A DNA stretch of 64,000 nucleotides from Piliocolobus tephrosceles (GCF_002776525.5 NC_045446.1:70900007-70964006), one strand, 5' to 3'; positions 47,615 through 58,929 are shown, counted from the first letter of the stretch. Notes: a model not told the origin generated them from the letters alone. A program made the numbers and translations.

Positions 47615-49547
47615 TGTCAGACCTCTGAGCCCAAGCCTGCATGTATATATTCAGATGGCCTGAGGCAACTGAAGAACCATAAAAGAAGTGAAAATGATCC
47701 GTTCTCATCTTTTTTTTTTTTTTTTTTTAATGCAAAGTTAAAGGGTTGTTTATTAACCACCCTCTGCCCCAATCCTACTCCTCTCCTGAGATAACCACTG
47801 TTGACAGCTTCCTGAGTAGCTTTATAGACCAGCTGCAATCCATTTATAATCATACATTGATCTATAAACATTTGTTAATATAAAAATGGACTCCCAGTAA
47901 ACAATGTTCTGCAACTTGCTTTTCTCACTCAGTAGCCTATCCTGGATATCTTTCCATGTTAGTACATCTAGAGCCACACTATAATTTTTTGAAATTATAC
48001 TTTAAGTTCTGGGGTACATATGCAGAATGTGCAGGTTTGTTACATAGGTATACTCGGAGCCACACTATAATTTTTTTTTTTTTTATTATACTTTAAGTTC
48101 TAGGGTACATATGCATAACGTGCAGGTTTGTTACATATGTATATCTGTGCCATGTTGGTGTGCTGCACCCATCAACTTGTCAGCACCCATCAATTCATCA
48201 TTTATATCAGGTATAACTCCCCAATGCAATCCCTCCCCCCTCCCCCCTCCCCATGATAGGCCCCAGTGTGTGATGTTCCCCTTCCCGAGTCCAAGTGAAC
48301 TCATTGTTCAGTTCCCACCTATGAGTGAGAACATGCGGTGTTTGGTTTTCTCTTCTTGTGATAGTTTGCTAAGAATGATGGTTTCCAGCTGCATCCATGT
48401 CCCTACAAAGGATGCAAACTCATCCTATTTTATGGCTGCATAGTATTCCATGGTGTATATGTGCCACATAAAAAACTGCTTTAAAGTTCATATGGAACCA
48501 AAAAAGAGCCCGCATTGCCAAGACAATCCTAAGTCAAAAGGACAAAGCTGGAGGCGTCACGCTACCTGACTTCAAACTATACTACAAGGCTACAGTAATC
48601 AAAACAGCATCGTACTGGTACCAAAACAGAGATATAGACCACTGGAACAGAACGGAGCCCTCAGAAATAATGCCACACATCTACAACCATCTGATCTTTG
48701 ACAAACCTGACAAAAACAAGAAATGGGGAAAGGATTCCCTATTTAATAAATGGTGCTGGGAAAATTGGCTAGCCATAAGTAGAAAGCTGAAACTGGATCC
48801 TTTCCTTACTCCTTATACGAAAATTAATTCAAGATGGATTAGAGACTTAAATGTTAGACCTAATACCATCAAAACCCTAGAAGAAAATCTAGGTAGTACC
48901 ATTCAGGACATAGGCATGGGCAAGGACTTCATGTCTAAAACACCAAAAGCAATGGCAGCAAAAGCCAAAATTGACAAATGGGATATGATTAAACTAAAGA
49001 GCTTCTGCACAGCAAAAGAAACTACCATCAGAGTGAACAGGCAACCTACAGAATGGGAGAAAATTTTTGCAATCTACTCATCTGACAAAGGGCTAATTTC
49101 CAGAATCTACAAAGAACTCAAACAAATATACAAGAAAAAAACAAACAACCCCATCAAAAAGTGGGGAAAGGATATGAACAGACATTTCTCAAAAGAAGAC
49201 ATCCATACAGCCAACAGACACATGAAAAAATGCTCATCATCACTCGCCATCAGAGAGATCCGTTCTTATCTTAACTGATGACATTGCCTTGTGAAATTCC
49301 TTCTCCTGGACAATGAATCTCAGAAGCTTCCCCACCCAGCACCTTGTGACCCCGGCCCCTGCCCGCAAGAGAACAACCCCCTTTGATTGTAATTTTCCAC
49401 TACCCACCCAAATCCTATAAAGCTGCCCCCCCAATCCTCCTTTGCTGACTCCTTTTTCGGACTCAGTCTGCCTGCATCCAGGTGATTAAAAAGCTTGATT
49501 GCTCACACAAAGCCTGTTGGGTGGTCTCTTCATGTGGACTCGTGACA
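47615..49547 (+). mobile_element. LTR7: Solo LTR7 of HERV-H, split by an L1
   Basis: Left part 47615-47710 begins TGTCAGACCTCTGAGCCCAA. Right part 49257-49547 runs from ttaactgatgacattgcctt through a TATA-like cctataaagctgcc (about 49415) and the AAGCCTGTTGG region to the end TGACA at 49547. Joined, the LTR is about 385 bp, somewhat short of the usual 450. The AATAAA signal is changed to attaaaaag near 49485. No HERV-H internal genes are present. LTR7 acts as a pluripotent-cell promoter in primates; nothing here shows activity. Confidence 0.92.
47711..49256 (-). mobile_element. Young L1PA element, 5'-inverted, with probable 3' transduction
   Basis: Order on the plus strand: T run (47711-47728); about 340 bp of non-L1PA sequence; a second T run (48071-48084); the reverse L1 3' UTR and ORF2 end (48085-48470); then a switch to the plus strand with the upstream ORF2 segment (48471-49256). 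The target words GATCCGTTCTCATCTT (47696-47711) and GATCCGTTCTTATCTT (49257-49272) match at 15 of 16, so everything between moved as one unit. The plus-strand frame at 48670-49278 holds 202 codons of ORF2 C-terminus (SLFNKWCWEN, CTAKETTIRVNRQPTEWEKI) without a stop, showing low age. The transduced part includes an old L1M-like stretch and a tiny second L1 tail. Confidence 0.9.
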
Positions 49548-49599
49548 GGGCAATTTTTCAGTTCCCAAGTTTGGGTTGAACACCCAGCTAAGGATATCT

Positions 49600-49790
49600 A
49601 TGAGTCCATACACTTACTTCTTTGTCATCCTTCACCACACATTGTTATAATTTATTATGTATTTGTATTTCCCTCTAGAGTGTAAGCAGAGACAATGTCT
49701 TATTAACCACTGTATCACAAGTCCCTAGCCCAATTTTTGACACGTGATAAACATTAATCAAGTGAATGATTTTATGAATCTGTTTTCAAG
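49600..49790 (+). repeat. L2 LINE 3' tail
   Basis: tagagtgtaagcagagacaa, tgtcttattaaccactgtat, tccctagcccaatttttgac, acgtgataaacattaatcaa, gtgaatgattt. Confidence 0.75.
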
Positions 49791-50494
49791 TTTGTTGATT
49801 CAGCTTTCTCTCCTTCTCTCTCTCCCTACCTTTCTTGCTTCAACATTTGCTTTTCATTTTACTACCAATATTACCAGAATCCATAATAACAGACAGGTTA
49901 TATAAACAGACACAATTTGTTATGATTTTAAGGGCTTCTGCACTTAACCTAGTCATTTCTACAGATGCTCACCAGTAAATGGAATTCACAGAACAGGAGA
50001 TAGAGACTTTCATCTGAATGTTAGGAAGCTTATTTAAAATAAAAATAACTCTGAGAAAGGAAACTCAGTTTGCTCATTTAAAAATTGTACTCAGTTGTAC
50101 CTACTTCATACAATTGCTATGCCAATAAAATGAGTCCTTTCCAAACTAAAATCTCTATGAAAATGGAAGAGATTTATTTTGTTTTGGCTTAAATTAAGTG
50201 GAAGTGACTGATATCATGTATTTTCTCAATAAACAAACTGGCCTAGGAAATCATGGAATCTTCTTCAGGCCACTTACTGAGAGCAAAACACCCTCTGAAG
50301 AACATTCTTGATAGATGGTCATTTAAGTACTATTACCAACAATTCTTATGTCAGGTTCAAGAAAAATCTAAGGCTCATAAGTAAATCAGCAGGGAGAAAC
50401 CAGGGATATCCCAAGACCAACTCTGATCTTCTTGGTATCGTTCTTATCTTGGTTAGAAGGATTAAGGCTTCTTAATGAAGCTTCTAAATGAGAT
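49791..50494. other. Unrecognised sequence
   Basis: A CT-rich patch at 49805-49830, otherwise no repeat or gene that I can name. Confidence 0.4.
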
Positions 50495-51040
50495 GATCTT
50501 AACACAGACACAGAAAACTAGGAGAGAGCTTGAGACTAGAAATCAGAGGAATTGGCTGGGTGCGGTGGCTCAAGCCTGTAATCCCAGCACTTTGGGAGGC
50601 AGAGACGGGAGGATCACGAGGTCAGGAGATCGAGACCATCCTGGCTAATACGGTGAAACCCCGTCTCTACTAAAAACTACAAAAAACTAGCCGGGCAAGG
50701 TGGCGGGCGCCTGTAGTCCCAGCTACTCGGGAGGCTGAGGCAGGAGAATGGCATAGACCCGGGAGGCGGAGCTTGCAGTGAGCTGAGATCTGGCCACTGC
50801 ACTCCAGCCTGGGCGACAGAGCGAGAGTCCGTCTCAAAAAAAAAAAAAAAAAAAAAAATCAGAGGAATTAATTTGGAAACCTTTCACTACCACCTACTAG
50901 CTATGTGATTCTGAACACATAGTACAACTCTCTGAATCTCACTTTCCTCAACTGTAAAATGAGCATAATAAAAAATACCTTAAAGAGATGGGATGAGGCT
51001 AATATAAATGAAAATTTAAAGTGACTAGAATGTTAAGAGA
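50495..51040 (+). repeat. MIR SINE split by an AluY
   Basis: The left part 50510-50553 (gagagcttgagactagaaat) and the right part 50870-51040 (ctgaatctcactttcctcaa, ctgtaaaatgagcataata) fit one MIR that the AluY at 50554 entered. Confidence 0.65.
50554..50855 (+). repeat. AluY of the Old World monkey (AluYR) type with 14-bp target duplication
   Basis: Full length with a long A tail. It carries ggctcaagcctg, cagagacggg, aactagccgggcaaggtgg and gagatctggccactgc, a close variant of the AluYR pattern in the copy at 21571. AAATCAGAGGAATT flanks it perfectly at 50540-50553 and 50856-50869. Low divergence points to a recent insertion. Confidence 0.93.
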
Positions 51041-51072
51041 AATGCCATCACAGAAAATAAATGGATCAAGTA

Positions 51073-51438
51073 ATGTCTTAGTTTATTTGGGCAACTATAA
51101 CAAAATACCTTAGATTAGGTGGCTTATAAACAACAGAAGTTTATTTCTCACAGTTCCGGAGGCTGGGAAGTCCAAGATCAGAGTGCCAGCATAGTCTGAT
51201 TTTGGTGAGGACCCTCTTTGCAGACCACTGACTTCTTGCTGAGTCTTCACATAGTAAAGAGGGCACAGGAACTCCTCTGGGCCTTTTTTGTAAACTACTC
51301 AATCCATTCATGAGAGTTTAGCCCTCATGATCTAATCACATCCCTAAATGCCTAACCTCCTAATATCATCATTTTGGGGGATAGGATTTTAACATATAAA
51401 TTTGGGCAGGAGGGGACACAAATATTCAGACTACAGCA
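51073..51438 (-). mobile_element. MLT1-type MaLR LTR
   Basis: Reverse landmarks: cttagtttatttgggcaact, ataacaaaataccttagatt, gtttatttctcacagttccg, gaggctgggaagtccaagat, ccctcatgatctaatcacat, cctcctaatatcatcatttt and tttgggcaggaggggacaca. No internal region. Confidence 0.85.
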
Positions 51439-52109
51439 AAGGGTAAATAATTGAAAATATTTTAACCTAAGGTGGCTTATTTGATCTGTTGGCTTGTTTT
51501 GAGAATCTTTTTCTTTGGGATGAAAAGAACACTGCAAGATTGACTCAATTTCTATACTTCTGTTTAAGAGAGAGGAGGAGAGCAGAAGAAAGGAAGGGAG
51601 AGAAGAGAGAAATTACAGGCTGGTGCTAAGTCTCATGGCTTAGCAAACAGTCTGGGGAAGGAAGAACTTCTTTTTGTGAGGAAAGGAAAAAGACATTTCC
51701 TAAAAATAGTTTTACCTATCTTGAGATAATTACAACCCTCGAGAATTAGAAGCATTAAGAGGTACATACAGCCATACACAACCTCCAGAGTATGAGTCAG
51801 CTCTAACTCACCCCATCTCTCTCCTAGTTTGTATAGTTAATTACAAACTTTCTCATCCTAGCAAAATCATTAAGAGTCAGACACAGAGGACAGAGCATGA
51901 GAAATTAATTCCATTAATTTCATTTAGAAAAGTGGGATATCTGTGGAAGACAGTCTCTGTCTTTCAAATTGCTAAAGCAAACAGGTTGGTAGGTTTTAGT
52001 TACTAAATCAAATGTATGAATCATCTAAGAGTGTGCTCCAAGGAAATAGGGATTTACAGTCTCAGCTCCGACACTAAAAAAAGTGACTAGGCATACCATT
52101 TTAGCCCTG
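51439..52109. other. Unrecognised sequence
   Basis: A purine-rich patch (gagagaggaggagagcagaa) near 51570, with no gene or named repeat. Confidence 0.45.
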
Positions 52110-52573
52110 TAGAGTGGGTTGAATACTGTACCCATAAATTTATGTCTACTTCGAACCTAAAAATGTGAACTTTTTGGGAAATAAGGTCTTTGTTGATATA
52201 ATTCATTAGTTAAGGATCTCGATGTTAAGTCACTCTTGAATTAGAGTTGGCCCTAAATTCAATGACTAATGTTTTTATTAGAAAAGGATAGGATACAGAG
52301 AGACATGGAGAGGAGAAGGTCATATAAAGACAGAGATAGACATTGAAGTAATGTACCTAAAAGTCAAGCAACACCTGGTATTGCCGGCAATCACCAGAAG
52401 CTAGGAGAGAGGCATGAGGCATTTCTCTCTTAGAGCCTTCATAAGGAACAACTCCTGCCAATAACTTGATTTCAGGCTTCTGTCCTCCTGAATTGTGAAC
52501 AAATGCATTTCTGTTGCTTTAGGCAACTAAGTTTGTTCTCTTTTGGTATGGCAGCCATAGAAGAAACTAATAT
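52110..52573 (+). mobile_element. MLT1C/D-type MaLR LTR
   Basis: Forward: gtgggttgaatactgtaccc, gggaaataaggtctttgttg, ttagttaaggatctcgatgt, ggtattgccggcaatcacca, gaagctaggagagaggcatg, ttctgttgctttaggcaact, ccatagaagaaactaatata. Complete or nearly so. Confidence 0.9.
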
Positions 52574-52639
52574 ACTTTCCCTGTCGTTTAACTGTCTAAT
52601 TTGTGATACACTGGAATTGAGTTATACATTTATCAACTA

Positions 52640-53060
52640 TTGATTCAGTAATTATATTGCATTTGGGCTGGGATAATAATAATAGAAAGACATAGACCTG
52701 CCATCAAAGAGTTTACATAGAAGTTGGGAACTGAGACATTAATTAGAAAATAAAAAACAGCCCTATAGGGGCTATCATAGTAACCAGTAGAAGGTGTTAG
52801 AGGAAAACGGGGTAAGATGGAGGTGGGTAGAGATGGAGTCCTGGGAAAGACAAGGAAAGCCTTCAAAGAGAGGGACCACTGGGATAACCGCTGGGACAGA
52901 AGAGGGGTTGTCAGCCTGGTGGACTCTTACGGAGTAAGGACTTTATGCAGTTTGATATTTCACAAGAATTAAGTGGTAGGAATGGGAAAGTAGGGAGACA
53001 AGAGTAGAAGACAAGGTCAAATCATGAGAGAGGTACTGAAAAGCCTACAATTTTACTGCA
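52640..53060 (+). repeat. Ancient dispersed repeat, family not named
   Basis: tgccatcaaagagtttacat, gaaggtgttagaggaaaacg, gggaaagacaaggaaagcct and ggactttatgcagtttgat follow the same order as the repeat at 7275-8035. Confidence 0.4.
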
Positions 53061-53065
53061 AGAAT

Positions 53066-53470
53066 GTTGTTATTGATTGAATGTTTGTGTTCTCCCAAAA
53101 TTCATATGTTGAAATACTGGCCCCCAAGTTTACAGTGTTTGGAAATAAGGCCTTTGAGAGGTCATTAGATCATGAGAGTGGAGCCCTCATAAATGGAATT
53201 AATGCCTTTTTAAGAAGACACAAGGAAGCTTCCATTGTCTCTCTTTTTTTCTGCTTTCCACCATGGGAGAATACATAAGAAGATGGCCAGTTACAGGTAG
53301 GAAGGGAGCCCTCATTAGATACCAGATATTCTGGCTCCTTTATCTTGGACTTCTCAGCCTGCAGAATTTTGAGAAATAAATAAATAAATATAAATGAATA
53401 ATAAATCTCTGTTGTTCATGCCACTCAGACTTTGGTATTTTTGTTTTGGCAACCCAAGCAGACTAAGACA
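53066..53470 (+). mobile_element. MLT1A/B-type MaLR LTR
   Basis: Forward: tgttattgattgaatgtttg, cccaaaattcatatgttgaa, catgagagtggagccctcat, ctttccaccatgggagaata, ttggacttctcagcctgcag, then an (AAAT)n-like expansion at 53373-53405, and ggcaacccaagcagactaag at the end. Confidence 0.88.
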
Positions 53471-53978
53471 GGAGTGTACTTCAGTTTACTCATCTGTAAA
53501 ATGTGTGGAGTGGACAAAGTCATAATTTTACCCCCAATTTCAAGATTCTGAAGATCCAGAAGGTTAAAATTCTTCAAAGTTGTTGTAATTTTGGCTCTGA
53601 CACCAGGATAACTAAGCATCAGGTCTGTTCAATCAGAAATAACTATCACATGAGTAATATAAAAAAAGTATATGTAGTTAAGTGGCTAATTAACTAAAAT
53701 GCATTTCTGTGAAGTTCTGTACCAAAATGTAAATTTAAGGAAACCAACACCTCCATTTTATCCCTGAACCTGAGTTTGTATCTTAGTGAAAGATACACCG
53801 ATCTTTGGCAATGCATCATCCAACTAAGAAGTGGTTTTGATTTTTGTTTAGGAATGTACAGTAGGTTTCAGTCCCATTCTGACATAACAGTATTAGAATA
53901 CTGAACATATAATCAATATGCAGTGAAGGATTTAAAAGACCATTGAGGTAACCAAGATGAAATCGAGCCCCCTACCTA

Positions 53979-53979
53979 A

Positions 53980-54018
<39 letters not shown>

Positions 54019-54022
54019 TACA
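53979..54022. repeat. (CA)n microsatellite
   Basis: About 20 CA units with one AA and one TA interruption. Likely length-polymorphic. Confidence 0.93.
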
Positions 54023-54034
54023 CATTTTGTGGGA

Positions 54035-54255
54035 CAAACCTTTGGAGCTTAAAATCCTGCATTCTGATCCAGGTTCTGCAATCTACTGACATGTTTCCTT
54101 GGAGGAAATACTTAACTTCTCTGAACATCAGTATCTCAGCTATAAAATGGAATAGTATATACCACAATGAACAGTGAGTATGAAAATTTATGAAATTATA
54201 TCTTTTATCCCTCAACTACAGTGATAGATTACACATTTTGAGTGTTCAATAAATG
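54035..54255 (+). repeat. MIR SINE
   Basis: cctgcattctgatccaggtt, ggaggaaatacttaacttct, ctgaacatcagtatctcagc, tataaaatgg. Confidence 0.75.
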
Positions 54256-54314
54256 AAACCCTTTAAATTAGCTTTATAGATACAACATACCAGAATCTCT
54301 GGGATATCGAATGC

Positions 54315-56240
54315 AGTATTAAGATAAAAGTTTATAGCACTAAATACCCACATAAAAAGTTTAGAAAGATCTCAAATGAACAACCTAACCTCATACTTAG
54401 AGGAAGTAGAAAAACAATAGCAAACCAACTGCAAAACTAGCAACAGAAGAAAAGTAACCAAAATTGGAGCTTAAACTGAATAAAATGGAAATGCAAAAAA
54501 CCATAAAAAGATTGACGAAACCAAAAGTTGGTGTTTTTGAAAGAATAAATAAGATTGATAGACCACTAGTTAGACCAATAAAGAAAAAAAAAAAAGAGAA
54601 GATCCAAATAAACACAATCAGAAATGACAAAGGAACAGTACCACTGATTCCGCAGAAATACAAAAAAACCTCAGAGACTATTAGAAACACCTCTATGCAC
54701 ACAAACTAGAAAACCTAGAAGAAATGAATAAATTCCTGGAAACAAACTCCTAAGACTGAGCTAAGAAGAAATTGAAACCCTGAACACAGCAATAATGAGT
54801 TCCAAAATGGAGTCAGTAATAAAAAACCTATTAATCAGAAAAAGCTGTGGACCAGATAGATTCACAGTCAAATTTTACCAGATGTGTAAAGAAGAGCTGG
54901 TACCAATCCTACTGAAACTATTCCAAAAAATCGAGGTGGAGAGATTCTTCCCTAACCTATCACATGAGTCTAGCATCATTCAGATACCAAAACCTGGTAG
55001 ACAGACAATAAATAAATGTTCAGGCCAGTATTCGTGATGAACATAGATGCAAAAATTCTCAACAAAATACCAGCAAACAGAATCCAGCAGCACATCAAAA
55101 AGTTAATTCACCATGACAAAACTGGCTTTATTCTTGGGATGCAAGGTTGGTTCAACACAGAAAAATCAATAAATGTGATTCATCACATAAACAGAACTAA
55201 AAATAAAAACCACATGACCATCTCAATACATGCAGAAAAGGTTTTAGATAAAAATCAACATTTCTTCATGTTTAAAACCCTCAACAAACTAGACATTTAA
55301 GGAAAATGTATCAGAATAATAAAAGCCATCTATGACAAACTCATAGTCAACATCATACTGAATGGGAAAAAGCTGAAAGCATTCCTTTTGAGAGAATAAG
55401 ACAAGGATGCCCACTCTCAGTATGCCTATTCAACATAATACTGTAAGCTCTAGCCGGAGCAATCAGGCAAGAGAAAGAAGTAAAAGGCATACAAATAGGA
55501 AGGGGGAAGTCAAACTATCTCTCTTTGAATGTAATATGATTTTATACCTAGAAAACTTGATAGTCTCTGCCCAAAAGCTTCTAGATCTAATCAACAACTT
55601 CAGCAAAGTCTCAGGATTCAAAACCAATGTACAAGCCATCACTCACTGTGGGCAGCAGCTTGGAGATTTCTCAAAGAACTTAAAACAGAACTATCATTTG
55701 ACCCAACAATGCAAATATTGGGTATGTACCCAAAAGGAATATAAATTGTTCTACCATAAAGATGCACATATACATATGTTCATCACAGCACTATTCACAA
55801 TAGCAAAGACATGGAACTCACCTAAATGTCGATGATGAACTGAATAAAGAAAATGTGGTACATATACACCATGGAATAATATGTGGCCATAAAAAAGAAT
55901 AAAGTCACATCCTTTGCAACAACATTAATGGAGGTGGAGGCCATTATCCTAAATGATCTAACTCAAGAACCAAAAAACAAATGCCACATGTTCTCACTTA
56001 CATGTGGGAACTAAACATTGAATATACATGGATACAAAGAAGGGAACAATAGACATCAAGGCCTACTTGATAGTGGAGGTTAGAGGGAGGGAAAGGATCA
56101 AAAAAACACTTATTGGATACTATGCTTATTACCTGAATGACAAAATAATTTGTTCACCAAACCCTCATGACACATAATTTTTCCATGCAACAAACCTGCA
56201 CGTGTACCCACTGAGCTTAAAAGTTGGAAAGAAAAAATAA
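54315..56240 (+). mobile_element. L1 LINE (L1PB/L1MA age) with large internal deletion
   Basis: 54315-55650 is the middle of ORF2 up to and into the reverse transcriptase region. Frames include KSCGPD...KFYQ and NRIQQHIKKLIHHDK...FILGMQGWFN. At about 55651 it jumps to the ORF2 end (gatttctcaaagaacttaaa) and the 3' UTR, ending near agaaaaaataaac. The RT catalytic part and most of the C-terminal domain are missing, and stops break the rest. It cannot encode a working enzyme. Confidence 0.9.
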
Positions 56241-56739
56241 ACTTATTAATGAAGTTCAGAATTTCAAAACTCCCTAAATCTTAGATACTTTTTTAAAAAG
56301 GAACTATATTAAAGAAAACATTTAAAGATCCTGAATATAATCCTGAACCACTCCATATACTGAAATTGCTCAATTAATGCTAGCTCTTATAGAAACTTGT
56401 AAAAATTATTTATAATTCTTTTCAACCAAGGAGCATCTGAGTGTTGTGTTGGAATTTTCCCAGTAATCTGGGGCTGTGTAAAACATCCAACCTACTAATA
56501 ATTTACCCAACTACAACTGTCTTATTATCTTCTGTCCCCTATACCTGCACAGAGAGAGAGAAAAAAAGTACTATTTAGGAATTACATTTGTATCTGAAAA
56601 GGGATGACCCTTCATGTTTTAGAACAACAACAACTTCACATCAGCAGTCAGCAATGTAACAATTAGGGCTTTTCGAATGGCAGGTTAAGGTGCAGAACAG
56701 GAGACTTGTCTTTGAATCAGGTAAACTTGATTTCCCATC

Positions 56740-57033
56740 TGATATGATTTGGCTGGGTCCCCATCCAAATCTCATCTTGAATTGCAGCTCCCATAATCCC
56801 CATGTATCATGGGAGGGACCTGGCAGAAGGTAATTGAATCATGGGGACAGGTTTAGCCTTTGCTATTCTTGTGATAGTGAGTAAGTCTCAAGAGACCTGA
56901 TGGTTTTATAAAGGGCAGTTCCCCTGCACGTGGTGTTTTGCCTACTGCCATGTAAGATGTGCTTTTGCTCCTCCTTGGCCTTCCACCATGATTATAAGGC
57001 TTTCCAGCCAGGTGAAACTGTGAGCCCACTAAA

Positions 57034-57075
<42 letters not shown>

Positions 57076-57457
57076 TGGAGTCTCGCTCTTATTGCCTAGG
57101 TTGGAGTGCAATAGCATGATCTCAGTTCACTGCAACCTTGCAACCTCTGCCTCCCAGGTTCAAATGATTCTCCTGCCTCAGCCTCCCAAGTAGCTGGAAT
57201 TATAGGAGCCTGCCACCATGCCTGTTTAATTTTTTTTGTTTGTTTGTTTGTAATTTAGTGGAGACAGGGTTCCACCATGTTAGCCAAACTAGTCTTGAAC
57301 TCCTAACCTCAGGTGATCTGCCCACCTTGGCCTTCCAAATGTTGGGATTACGGGCATGAGCCACCATGCCCAGCAAAGTCTCTCTTTTTTTTTGTTTTTC
57401 AATAAATTACCCTGTCTCAGGTATATCTTTATATCAGTATGAAAATGGAATTATGCA
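56740..57457 (+). mobile_element. THE1: THE1 solo LTR, interrupted by an Alu
   Basis: Starts TGATATGATTTGGCTGGGTC at 56740. It has the THE1 marks ttataaagggcagttcccct and ccatgtaagatgtgc, then gtgagcccactaaacctctt. After the Alu it resumes with aataaattaccctgtctcag and ends near gaattatgca. The 5-bp flanks CCATC (56735-56739) and GCATC (57458-57462) match at 4 of 5. THE1 is an anthropoid-age MaLR LTR. Confidence 0.9.
57035..57374 (-). repeat. Alu element inside THE1
   Basis: A 33-base T run (57038-57070), then both monomers reversed, with a small (TTTG)n change at 57237-57249 and a caaccttg duplication near 57134. Ends gagccaccatgcccagca. The flanking words are CT-rich on both sides (acctcttttt, gtctctcttttt), a plausible target duplication. 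Confidence 0.92.
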
Positions 57458-57630
57458 GCATCCTAATTCTGCCACAAGTCATTAGAAAAGTAAGTTAACT
57501 CCTTGGTAATGTGAGAATAATAATGATCACTTCATGAAGTTAATATTGTCATCACATTTGATAATGCATGTGGCAACACCTAATTTAATGCCTTAGATAC
57601 AGTAGGTAACAGAATAATAAATGTTTTAAA

Positions 57631-58929
57631 TAGCACATGCATAAATACTACCACCTTTATCCTTTTTGTGGATGTAGACTTGTGTATTTAAATAGTAAAG
57701 AAAAAAATGAAGAAAGTTTGAACACTAGATTGTTGACCTATTTACACAGATGTAATGCCTAGCACAACTCCTTGTACTCAGCTTCACATTCTAATATACA
57801 CAATTGGGCAGTTTGTTGTAATTTTGTGTTTTTTTACAGGGTCGAGTACTCTGTTGATGGTAAACAATAAATACAATAGAGCACATTTTATGCTATTTAT
57901 AGGTCTAAAATATCTTATTTTAAAAATTGGTCAAACAGGCTACAATTTATAGTGGCATATGTTAAGTTACCTATAGCCTAAGGTTCAGAACATTTTTTCC
58001 TGGTGAAACAACACTTTATTTTTACCACCCATCTACTGTTTTTTAGAATTTTATACATTTTCCATAATATAAAACACAGGCATCTAATACAAAGCCAGAA
58101 TGTCTGTTGGTATTACACGCATATACCCGTGAACACACACACCTATTAACAAGCCCTTGAAAAATTGACATAGTAACATTGGTTATCTGGAGAAAATCTG
58201 TATCACTATATATGGTTTATATGTAATGAATAGAATTACATAATATATGTGGCTTTTTAAAAAGTATTCATATGCTGTAAATAAATGATATTATTGCAGT
58301 TGCCCAAGGATTTTGCCTTAGTCTCACTCAGCCTGGTCCTTAAAAATCAGGAGAGCACAGATAAAATGTACTATCTTTAGTCATAGAAGTCCTAATTCTG
58401 GAACACAAATATTTTCTTGTTAATTCAGTGTAGATCCAATGTGACTACAATATGAGGATGGATGGTACTCTGTCTCATCAATAGTACTATTATTGTTCCT
58501 ACGGCACCAAGTGGCAATCAGTCAAAGAAAATCTCCATCTCTGTTGCATGTATGTTTCTGAAATCTTCATTTCCCAGAAAAAAGTAAAAAGGTAAATAAT
58601 TATAAAAAGGCTGGCCTCAGAAGATTATTTTTAAATAACTATTATAAATGACACATAATGTTCAGACCCAAATTTAATATATTATAATAAAAAGAATGTA
58701 GGATTTGGCACACAGTAGGCTTAGTTCTTGCCTTTACCTTGGTAGGAAAAGTCGAGCATGTTCTATAGACTTTGATTTCGAAATGTTATTCTGTAATATG
58801 AATAGAATAGTACTTCCCACATAGATCATCCTGACAGTGACCTTGGTTGAGTTCACTGAAAAGTGTCTCAAGCAGAACCTTTCCTGCTTTCCCCTGAGCG
58901 TTGTCAAGTTAACTGTGGCAATTACTATA
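57631..58929. other. Unrecognised AT-rich sequence
   Basis: No named repeat or frame worth noting. A weak L2-like tail may lie at 58695-58730. Confidence 0.4.

Larger units (their letters stand above)
56680..57630 (+). repeat. MIR SINE split by a THE1 LTR
   Basis: 56680-56739 resembles the MIR 5' part (gagacttgtctttgaatcag). 57463-57630 continues with attctgccacaagtcattag, tgtgagaataataatgatca, and the 3' end gatacagtaggtaacagaat. Confidence 0.6.

Noticed and set aside
48670..49278. 202-codon plus-strand open frame as a gene
   Set aside because: It is the C-terminal part of L1 ORF2 in the inverted half of a young L1, and its last codons run into LTR7.
53985..54020. CA repeat as a CRISPR-like or regulatory array
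   Set aside because: Pure dinucleotide repeat without spacers; an ordinary microsatellite.
55407..55835. 142-codon open frame
   Set aside because: It crosses the deletion junction of the L1 at about 55650 and mixes out-of-frame and ORF2 sequence.
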